A stretch of 19,669 nt of DNA from contig DIVW01000036.1 in assembly GCA_002428365.1 (NCBI GenBank), positions 1-19,669 of the forward strand. Direction: 5' to 3'. This stretch comes from Propionibacteriaceae bacterium UBA6122 (GTDB lineage: Bacteria; Actinomycetota; Actinomycetes; Propionibacteriales; Propionibacteriaceae). The position numbers were made by a program, and so were the translations under genes. The notes under the pieces were generated by a model. It was not told the origin of the DNA. It was given only the letters and a program-made list of their open reading frames with translations, and searched no databases. Of this stretch, positions 14,273 through 19,669 are shown piece by piece. Numbering within the stretch: position 1 is the first letter of the stretch; each line of letters begins with the position of its first letter.

Positions 14273-15279
14273 AGCATCGTTACCTGGGTAACTCCGGGTT
14301 GAAGGTTTCCGAGATCTGTTTCGGCAACTGGCTGACCCACGGTTCTCAGGTGGAGAACGAGACGGCGGCGAAATGCGTCCGGACTGCGCTGGACGTCGGA
14401 ATCACCAGTTTCGATACCGCTGATGTTTACGCGAACACGGTCGCCGAGCAGGTGCTCGGTAAGGCCCTGAAGAATGAGCGCCGCGAGTCGATAGAAATTT
14501 TCACCAAGGTCTATTGGCCGACCGGCCCGAAAGGCCCCAACGATTGCGGGCTGTCGCGTAAACACATCATGGAATCGATCAACGGCTCGCTGAAGCGGCT
14601 GAAGACCGACTATGTCGACCTGTACCAGGCCCACCGGTACGACCACGACACCCCACTGGAAGAGACCATGCAGGCCTTCGCCGACGTGGTGCACTCCGGC
14701 AAGGCGCTCTACATCGGGGTTTCGGAATGGGACGCTGCCCAGATCAGGACGGCGCACGACCTGGCGCGCAGCCTCGGATTCCAGCTGGTGTCCAATCAGC
14801 CGCAGTACTCGATGCTGTGGCGGGTGATTGAAGAGTGGGTGGTGCCCACCTCGGTGGAGCTGGGGATCTCCCAGATCTGCTGGTCGCCGGTCGCGCAGGG
14901 GGTGCTTTCGGGGAAGTACCTGCCCGGGCGTCCCGCGCCGGAGGGCTCCCGGGCCACCGACGCCTTGGGTGGGGCGAACACGATCAAGCGCCACCTGAAC
15001 GACGAGGTGCTCACCGCCGTCCAACGCCTAGCGCCGATTGCCGAGGAGCTCGATCTGACCATGGCGCAGCTGGCGGTCGCGTGGGTGCTGCAGAACCCGA
15101 ATGTGGCCGCGGCGATCATCGGGGCGTCCAAGCCCAAGCAGATCGTGGAGAACGCGGCCGCCTCGGGAGTGGTGCTGCCCGGCGATGTGCTGGCCCGAAT
15201 CGATACCGTGCTCGGTGAAGTTGTGGTGCGCAATCCGATGCTGACCGCGCAGAACTCGCCGAAGGCGCGACCCTGCTGA
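14269..15279 (+). CDS. Aldo/keto reductase
   Basis: A 336-residue NADPH-dependent oxidoreductase of the AKR fold, close in pattern to the Kv-beta/AKR6 and AKR11 groups. The catalytic tetrad is visible as D49 and Y54 (FDTADVY), K80 (FTK) and H122 (YQAHRYD). The C-terminal IIGASKPKQIVENAAA segment binds the cofactor phosphate in this family. The substrate cannot be told. The start is a GTG whose bases overlap the previous stop (GTGA), with AAGGG upstream, so it is translated with the coiled-coil genes. An aldo/keto reductase behind two scaffold proteins is not an obvious functional pairing. Confidence 0.92.
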   Translation: MKHRYLGNSGLKVSEICFGNWLTHGSQVENETAAKCVRTALDVGITSFDTADVYANTVAEQVLGKALKNERRESIEIFTKVYWPTGPKGPNDCGLSRKHIMESINGSLKRLKTDYVDLYQAHRYDHDTPLEETMQAFADVVHSGKALYIGVSEWDAAQIRTAHDLARSLGFQLVSNQPQYSMLWRVIEEWVVPTSVELGISQICWSPVAQGVLSGKYLPGRPAPEGSRATDALGGANTIKRHLNDEVLTAVQRLAPIAEELDLTMAQLAVAWVLQNPNVAAAIIGASKPKQIVENAAASGVVLPGDVLARIDTVLGEVVVRNPMLTAQNSPKARPC

Positions 15280-15284
15280 GGCTG

Positions 15285-16007
15285 TTGAGCGGTTCGCTGC
15301 GGAGATCGCGGCGGACGGTGTCAGCGGCGCTGTTGGCCGTCCTGCTGATTACCGCAATGCTCACCAGTGGCTGCACCGGCGACAGCAGCGTTCCGCCGGT
15401 GAAGGTGCTGTTCATCGGGAACAGCTACACCGCCTACAACGGTGGCATCGACGCCGCATTGCGCGGGCTGGCGCCCCGAGTTTCGGCTGCCAGCGTGGCC
15501 CCCGGCGGCTACACCTTGCGCGAACATCTGGCCGACCCGGCCACCATGGACACCCTCGATGATGGCTGGGACTACATCGTCCTGCAGGAGCAGAGCCAAA
15601 AACCCGTGTACGACTACTCCGACTACCTGGATTCGGCGCGGCAGCTCACCAAACGCATTCGCGAGGTGAAAGGCACCCCGCTACTGCTGATGACCTGGGA
15701 GCGTCCAGATTCTGCGCGGGTGACCACCGCGGCGCTGCGACGGACCACGAGCGGGGTGGCCAACAAGTTGGGGTTGTCGGTGATCCCCGCCGGAATGGCT
15801 TTCGCCGATTCGGCCCGGGCCACTCCGGCCATCATTTTGAACGGGCCAGACGGGCACCCGACCCGCGAGGGCACGTACTTGGCCGCGTGCACCGTCTACG
15901 CCGAGCTCTTCGGCAAGACTCCGGTGGGCAACACCTACACCGCCGGGTTGGACGCGGGCGTGGCCAAGTCATTGCAGCAGGCGGCGGCCAGGGCGGCCGG
16001 GCGCTGA
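15285..16007 (+). CDS. SGNH-hydrolase-like lipoprotein
   Basis: A 240-residue protein. Its basic n-region RRSRR, hydrophobic stretch to residue 26 and lipobox TSGC would lipidate Cys30. The SGNH pattern is visible: block I FIGNSYT with nucleophile Ser47, the VLQEQS segment near 99-104, and the block V catalytic pair Asp189/His191 in PDGHPTREG. The block II glycine may be in APGGYTL (72-78). Such enzymes hydrolyse esters, often on cell-surface polysaccharides; the substrate is unknown. The TTG at 15285 lies 5 bp after the aldo/keto reductase stop, with GAGG close upstream. A GTG at 15318 would shorten the n-region. Probably the last gene of the operon. Confidence 0.83.
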   Translation: MSGSLRRSRRTVSAALLAVLLITAMLTSGCTGDSSVPPVKVLFIGNSYTAYNGGIDAALRGLAPRVSAASVAPGGYTLREHLADPATMDTLDDGWDYIVLQEQSQKPVYDYSDYLDSARQLTKRIREVKGTPLLLMTWERPDSARVTTAALRRTTSGVANKLGLSVIPAGMAFADSARATPAIILNGPDGHPTREGTYLAACTVYAELFGKTPVGNTYTAGLDAGVAKSLQQAAARAAGR

Positions 16008-16014
16008 CTTCGCC

Positions 16015-16368
16015 TCAGCTGCGGCTCACGTCCAGCCGGCCCACGTAGAGCCAGGCGGCAGTGCCGGAGGCTAGCTCGACTGGCACCCGGGTGTAGTCAG
16101 CCGATTCATAGGCATCGGTGGCGGCCAGTTCGGCAGCGGTCATTGCGAACCGGGTGCCGTCCACGCCATCGGAGGGGTCGCCGCTGCGCTGGGCTACGGG
16201 GTGCTCGGCGATCCCCGAGACCGCCACCACCTCAGGATTGGAGATCGCCAGCAGCTCGCAGCGGTAGCCGGGCAGCCGGTCGGGCACCCCGTCCAATAGG
16301 CGTCCGTAGTTGGCCAACTGCACCTCGGGCAACCGCAGGGTGCCGTAGGAGAAGACCCAATCGGTCAT
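16015..16368 (-). CDS. Gamma-glutamylcyclotransferase-like (GGCT/AIG2 fold) protein
   Basis: A 117-residue protein of the small GGCT fold. The substrate-loop motif is FSYGTLR (6-12), and the probable catalytic glutamate E88 lies in ATDAYESADYTRVPV, matching the family's E-x-x-x-Y-x-R pattern. Family enzymes release 5-oxoproline from gamma-glutamyl amines or peptides. The ATG overlaps the stop of the upstream amidotransferase gene by 4 bp (ATGA), so the two are translationally coupled. It ends 7 bp from the convergent SGNH gene. The fold is convincing; the precise substrate is open. Confidence 0.88.
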   Translation of the reverse strand: MTDWVFSYGTLRLPEVQLANYGRLLDGVPDRLPGYRCELLAISNPEVVAVSGIAEHPVAQRSGDPSDGVDGTRFAMTAAELAATDAYESADYTRVPVELASGTAAWLYVGRLDVSRS

Positions 16369-17105
16369 TGCTCGCGGGCATAGCGCTGGACGAAGTTGCG
16401 CAGCACCAGATGCTGGCGCCCGTCGACCGCTGAGTTCTTGGCCATTTCGATCAACGCGTCCAGCTCTTCAGGGGCGAAGTAGCCATGATGCTGGTAGATG
16501 CGCATCCGGGCGGCGAGGTCCTCTGCGTCCAACTCGGGATGGAACTGGGTGACGTAGACGTTGGCGCCGACCCGGTACATCTGCACCGGGCAGGCGACGC
16601 CAACGGCCAGCATGGTCACCGTGGACGGCACCGAGGTGCACGCCTCTTTGTGGCCGACGAAGGCGTGGAAGTGCTCGCCGACCCCGGCCAGAACCGGATC
16701 GGCCAGGCCCTGGCGGGTCAGGGTGATTTCGATGGCGCCCATCGGCTCGCCAAACTCCCGATCGACGATGCCGCCGAGATGATTGGTGACCGCCCCGACG
16801 CCGTAGCACAGCCCCAGGAAGGGGAAATCGGTGTCAACGATGGTGTTGAGCAGCCGGGCCAGATCAGCTTCCACCCGTGCTTGCACCGGCGACTTGGCTT
16901 CATCGGAGATGTTGAAGGAACTGCCGCCCAGAATCACCCCGGAGTAGTCGGTCAGGTCGATCGGCGGCAGCGGCTCGGACTCCACCCGATGGTGATGGAG
17001 TTGCTCAGGCGCCAAGCCGGTGTGGCGCAGCACCGAGGCGTATTCGGCCAGGGCAGCCTCGTCGTGGTCGCGGGTGGCCAGCAGCAGGAACGGAAGCACG
17101 GGCAC
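16365..17105 (-). CDS. Class I glutamine amidotransferase-like protein
   Basis: A 246-residue stand-alone GATase domain of the GMP-synthase-like type. The catalytic triad is seen as C100 (FLGLCYGVG), H189 and E191 (TQFHPELD), and LGGSSFNISDE (59-69) fits the oxyanion region. No synthetase domain is attached, so it may hydrolyse a gamma-glutamyl bond instead of feeding ammonia to a partner. Its position between a GCS2-type gamma-glutamyl ligase and a GGCT-like gene favours gamma-glutamyl metabolism (inference). The GTG at 17105 is the longest start; the GTG at 17099 sits 6 bases after a TAACCT -10 box and may be the true leaderless start. Confidence 0.88.
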   Translation of the reverse strand: MPVLPFLLLATRDHDEAALAEYASVLRHTGLAPEQLHHHRVESEPLPPIDLTDYSGVILGGSSFNISDEAKSPVQARVEADLARLLNTIVDTDFPFLGLCYGVGAVTNHLGGIVDREFGEPMGAIEITLTRQGLADPVLAGVGEHFHAFVGHKEACTSVPSTVTMLAVGVACPVQMYRVGANVYVTQFHPELDAEDLAARMRIYQHHGYFAPEELDALIEMAKNSAVDGRQHLVLRNFVQRYAREQ

Positions 17106-17134
17106 AGGTTATGTCCTGATCGGCGACGGCCCAA
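17106..17134 (-). promoter_or_regulatory. Promoter of the amidotransferase/GGCT gene pair
   Basis: On the minus strand TTGGGC, a 17-base spacer and TAACCT (17111-17106) form a reasonable sigma-A type promoter. Six bases later comes the in-frame GTG at 17099, consistent with a leaderless transcript. This promoter lies downstream of the long hairpin, so the pair need not depend on read-through from the GCS2 gene. Confidence 0.5.
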
Positions 17135-17164
17135 TTCCCGTCCGTCCATCAGCGACACCTCGCA

Positions 17165-17238
17165 CCCGCTTTGCGCCCCCAACTGCGCTTTGCGCCCGCT
17201 GCAGGGGGCGCAAAGCTGGGTTAGGGGCGCAAAGCGGG
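17165..17238. repeat. Long near-perfect hairpin with four TTTGCGCCC motifs
   Basis: Outer arms 17165-17179 and 17224-17238 are a perfect 15-bp inverted repeat; inner arms 17187-17197 and 17206-17216 are a perfect 11-bp repeat. Between them is a 7-position internal stretch with four pairs counting one G-T wobble. The loop is eight bases. Each arm contains GCTTTGCGCCC twice in direct orientation. It follows the GCS2 gene stop on the minus strand but has no T tract, so it is either a factor-assisted terminator or an intergenic repeat. Confidence 0.85.
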
Positions 17239-17264
17239 GCTGGGCGACGGCAACTAGGGGCTAG

Positions 17265-18383
17265 TTAGGCGAACGGGCTGTCCGCGCCGGTCTCTTTGAG
17301 CAGGGTCTGCAGGGCTTGCTGTGGACTGCCGGCGTCGAGCTGACGCTGGTAGCTGGCCCCATGCTCAGCCAATTCGCCGGCAAAGGCCAGCTCGCGCTCG
17401 CAGCCCAGATCGCGGGCTATTGGGCTCAGCCGCTCCAGCCATCTGGCCAGGCCCTCCCGAAGCGGCACCTCGCGTCGGTCACCGTTGGGCACGATCACCT
17501 CGGCGTCCATCCCGTAGCGGGCGGCGCGCCACTTGTTCTCCCGCACCAGCCACGACGGCAACCGGTCGACAAACTGATCCTGCTCGTAGGTGCGGGAGAT
17601 GTGTTCGACGAAGCATTGGGTCAGCGCGGTCACGCAGCCAAGCTCGGCCAACGTCGGCACCGAATCGGCGGTCCGGTTTTCGACGGTCCCGAACTTCGGG
17701 GACGGACGGACGTCCCAGCGAATCTCGGCGGCGACGTTGATCATGCCGCACGCCAGCAGTTCTTCGGCATAGGCCTCGAACTCCGACCAGTTAGCCATCG
17801 GGTAAGGCAAGCCGTTGGTGGGCAGCTGCTGGAACAGCATGGTGCGCTGAGAGGCGTAGCCGGTGTCTTCGCCCTCCCAGAATGGCGAGGCGCAGCTGAC
17901 GGCCAGCAGATAGGGATAGAAGCGGGCCAGGCCGCAGGTGATCGGCAGGGACTTGTCCCGGTGATCGACGCCAACATGGACGTGAGTGCCGCAGATCGCC
18001 ATTTGGCGTCCCCAGTAGGCCGTGCGCTCGTCCACGAGGTCGTAGCGCGGCCCGTGGAAGCGCTGTTGGTCGGCTGATCGGCTGAACGGGTGCGTGCCAG
18101 AGCCGATTACCCCGAGGTTCAGCGGAGCCAGGGCGGTTCGCAGGGTTCGCAGCTGCTCGGCCAGATCGGCCACCGCATCTTCGACGTGGGCGTGGACGCC
18201 AGAGACCAGCTCCACCATGTTCTTCAGGTATTCCTTGCGGATGGGCCCCTCGTCGTGGGCGTCGACGGCGTGCAGCACCTCTTCGGCCATGGGGGCCAGC
18301 TCGCCGGTAGCCAGGTCGACCAGCGCCAACTCCCATTCGATGCCCACGCTCGATTGCGCGGATGGAGCAAACTCGATGAGCAT
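17265..18383 (-). CDS. GCS2-family carboxylate-amine ligase (YbdK / glutamate-cysteine ligase type)
   Basis: A 372-residue ATP-grasp-like ligase of the GCS2 family, full length. Motifs are GIEWELALVD (14-23), NMVELVSG (55-62), CGTHVHVGVD (131-140) and AAEIRWDVRPSPKFGTVENR (218-237). Members such as E. coli YbdK have weak gamma-glutamylcysteine synthetase activity, and many actinobacterial ones have unknown amine partners. With a GATase and a GGCT-like protein downstream it suggests local making and breaking of gamma-glutamyl bonds (inference). The ATG is preceded by GAGGAGCG, with a -10 TAGAAT further up. Confidence 0.92.
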   Translation of the reverse strand: MLIEFAPSAQSSVGIEWELALVDLATGELAPMAEEVLHAVDAHDEGPIRKEYLKNMVELVSGVHAHVEDAVADLAEQLRTLRTALAPLNLGVIGSGTHPFSRSADQQRFHGPRYDLVDERTAYWGRQMAICGTHVHVGVDHRDKSLPITCGLARFYPYLLAVSCASPFWEGEDTGYASQRTMLFQQLPTNGLPYPMANWSEFEAYAEELLACGMINVAAEIRWDVRPSPKFGTVENRTADSVPTLAELGCVTALTQCFVEHISRTYEQDQFVDRLPSWLVRENKWRAARYGMDAEVIVPNGDRREVPLREGLARWLERLSPIARDLGCERELAFAGELAEHGASYQRQLDAGSPQQALQTLLKETGADSPFA

Positions 18384-18411
18384 GATCGCTCCTCACTATG
18401 GGGGTGCCCCG

Positions 18412-18417
18412 ATTCTA
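18412..18417 (-). promoter_or_regulatory. -10 box of the GCS2-family gene
   Basis: TAGAAT on the minus strand, 28 bases upstream of the ATG, would give a leader of about 20 bases containing the GAGGAG ribosome site. No strong -35 is visible. The rest of 18418-18523 holds nothing that I can name. Confidence 0.45.
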
Positions 18418-18523
18418 GGCAGGGTGCGGCAAAGCGGCCATGTTCTGACTAATCGGTGCGGCCGATGGTGGGCGCCTTTCGGCGGGAGTCGGCTCGAGGC
18501 AGTGGGGGAATTGCGCCTGCGGG

Positions 18524-19495
18524 CTACCAGACCAGGACGATCTTGCCGACGTTCTCGCCCGATTCCAACAGCCGGTGGGCGGCGGCCACCTCGGCGAAGG
18601 CGAAGCGGGTTTCCGGTGCCAGCTTGATCGCTGAGTTGGCAATCAGCGGCCAGACTCGTTCCGCAACTGCGGTGCAGACCGCCGCCTTCTGGGCCACTGG
18701 ACGGCCGCGCAGACTGGTCGCGGTGACGGTGGCCCGTTTGATCAGCAGGCGGTTCAAATCGAGCGTGCCTTTGCGTCCGCCTTGAAGACCGATTACCACC
18801 AGGCGGCCGTCGGTGGCCAGGCAGCCAACGTTGGCCTCCAGGTACTTGGCTCCCATGATGTCGAGAATGACGTCGGCGCCGGCACCGCCGGTGGCCTGGG
18901 TCACCGCCTCGGCCCAGTCGTCGTGGTAGTCGAGGGTGACGTCAGCGCCGAGGCTTCGGCAGAGCTGCAGCTTTTCGGCAGTACCGGCTGTCACGATTAC
19001 CCGGGCTCCGAGGGCTTTGGCGTACTGGATCGCGAAGGTGCCGATACCACCAGCACCACCATGGATCAGAACGGTCTCCCCGGAGGCGAGGTGCACATGA
19101 TCGAAGTTGGAGACCACCGTGGCGGCCACCTCGATCAGCCCGGCTGCGCTGACCAGCTCGACTCCCGGCGGCGGCGGGATGACCTGCCCGGCCGGGACGT
19201 TCACGTATTCGGCGTAGCCGCCGCCGGCCAGCAGGGCCACGCAGGGGTCGCCGAGGTGCCAGCCGCTGACGCCCTCGCCGATGCCAGCGACCGTCCCGGC
19301 GACTTCGAGGCCGATCACTTCGCTGATGCCGGGCGGCGGTGGGTAGAACCCCTGGCGTTGCAGCACGTCGGCCCGGTTCACCCCGGCCGCCATCACCTCG
19401 ATCAACAGCTCTCCCGGCGCGACGCTGGGGGTGGGGGCTTCGGCGATGGTCAGATTCTCGCTGCCGCCTGGGGCGGTCACGGTGACGATGCGCAT
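18524..19495 (-). CDS. NAD(P)H-quinone oxidoreductase (MDR family, PIG3/QOR type)
   Basis: A 323-residue medium-chain dehydrogenase/reductase. The N-terminal GroES-like part carries AGVNRADVLQRQGFYPPPPG (38-57) and GLEVAGTV (62-69). The Rossmann part has HGGAGGIGTFAIQYAKALGA (145-164) for NAD(P)H binding. The cysteine and histidine ligands of zinc alcohol dehydrogenases are absent, as expected for quinone oxidoreductases. The PPPPG segment and overall length match the PIG3-type subgroup (TIGR02824). The likely role is reduction of quinones or enones. The ATG at 19495 gives the conventional N-terminus, but the ribosome site upstream is weak. Confidence 0.93.
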   Translation of the reverse strand: MRIVTVTAPGGSENLTIAEAPTPSVAPGELLIEVMAAGVNRADVLQRQGFYPPPPGISEVIGLEVAGTVAGIGEGVSGWHLGDPCVALLAGGGYAEYVNVPAGQVIPPPPGVELVSAAGLIEVAATVVSNFDHVHLASGETVLIHGGAGGIGTFAIQYAKALGARVIVTAGTAEKLQLCRSLGADVTLDYHDDWAEAVTQATGGAGADVILDIMGAKYLEANVGCLATDGRLVVIGLQGGRKGTLDLNRLLIKRATVTATSLRGRPVAQKAAVCTAVAERVWPLIANSAIKLAPETRFAFAEVAAAHRLLESGENVGKIVLVW

Positions 19496-19572
19496 GGGTT
19501 CAGCTTTGCACGTCCCTTTGACCGCCGGGCACGGTGGGCCGTCCGGTGAGGCGAAGCCTGAGGCGGAACCGG

Positions 19573-19578
19573 TAAGCT
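19573..19578 (+). promoter_or_regulatory. Possible -10 box of tRNA-Ser
   Basis: TAAGCT lies 10 bases before the 5' end of the tRNA, at a reasonable distance for a short 5' leader. No -35 box is convincing. Confidence 0.35.
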
Positions 19579-19588
19579 AAACCGGCCT

Positions 19589-19669
19589 GGCGAGGTCGCA
19601 TAGTGGACTAGTGCAGCCGCCTTGAAAGCGGCCGAGCTTAACGGCTCCGTGGGTTCGAATCCCACCCTC
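19589..19669 (+). tRNA. tRNA-Ser(UGA), 3' end beyond window
   Basis: The acceptor strand GGCGAGG (19589-19595) pairs with the CCTC at the window edge. The anticodon stem GCCGC/GCGGC encloses the loop CTTGAAA, giving anticodon TGA at 19623-19625. A long variable arm (GAGC paired with GCTC) marks a class II tRNA, and the T arm GTGGG-TTCGAAT-CCCAC is complete. The last three acceptor bases and the discriminator fall outside. Anticodon and long arm together fix serine. Confidence 0.95.

Noticed and set aside
19589..19669. tRNA-Ser as the attachment site of an integrated element
   Set aside because: No integrase and no repeated tRNA 3' fragment in the window; the region beyond the edge cannot be seen.

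Overview
The window is dense, high-GC bacterial DNA with short gaps, many GTG starts, TANNNT -10 boxes next to leaderless-looking starts, and long DivIVA-type polar coiled-coil proteins. This points to a Gram-positive actinobacterium, perhaps Propionibacteriales; the order is inference. The content is mostly chromosomal housekeeping. No phage, plasmid or CRISPR genes are visible. Mobile-type DNA is limited to one REP-associated tyrosine transposase (RAYT) and several short repeat families.

Layout. 1-1422 (-) is ilvD, cut by the left edge. 1530-1636 holds a pair of inverted REP palindromes. 1641-2477 (-) is a PhzF-family isomerase and 2642-3772 (-) a 6-phosphofructokinase, with a short dispersed repeat between them. 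3903-4541 (+) is a lipoprotein. It converges on 4558-5175 (-), a YgjV-like/GNAT-like membrane protein. 5329-5724 and 5741-6277 (+) are a small membrane protein and a Nudix hydrolase. 6271-6470 carries two arrays of 18-bp tandem repeats. 6527-8587 (+) is an M3 metallopeptidase. 8611-9640 is a REP-RAYT-REP unit. 9693-10058 (+) is an HsmA-like membrane protein. 10095-11546 (-) is threonine synthase. 11574-16007 (+) is a tightly packed operon: two coiled-coil proteins, an aldo/keto reductase and an SGNH-hydrolase-like lipoprotein. 16015-18383 (-) is a gamma-glutamyl-themed group: GCS2 ligase, class I glutamine amidotransferase and GGCT-like protein. A long hairpin follows the ligase. 18524-19495 (-) is a zinc-independent quinone oxidoreductase. 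A tRNA-Ser(UGA) runs off the right edge.

The most interesting signal is the REP/RAYT system. Four 36-nt elements share one layout: a 5-nt outer arm, a 7-nt inner arm, the invariant core GGGGACGGTTCC, a 7-nt inner arm and an outer GCAGT. The inner arms differ between the two loci. They pair perfectly in the right RAYT-flanking copy and nearly so in copy B, but only partly in the other two. Two copies bracket the RAYT in inverted orientation. Two more form a head-to-head pair about 7 kb away behind phzF, which suggests that this transposase or a relative moves or maintains them. Other points worth a second look are a non-canonical phosphofructokinase active site, two tandem arrays ending in the same 20-bp cap, a four-copy TTTGCGCCC hairpin, and four genes that appear to begin as leaderless GTG transcripts.
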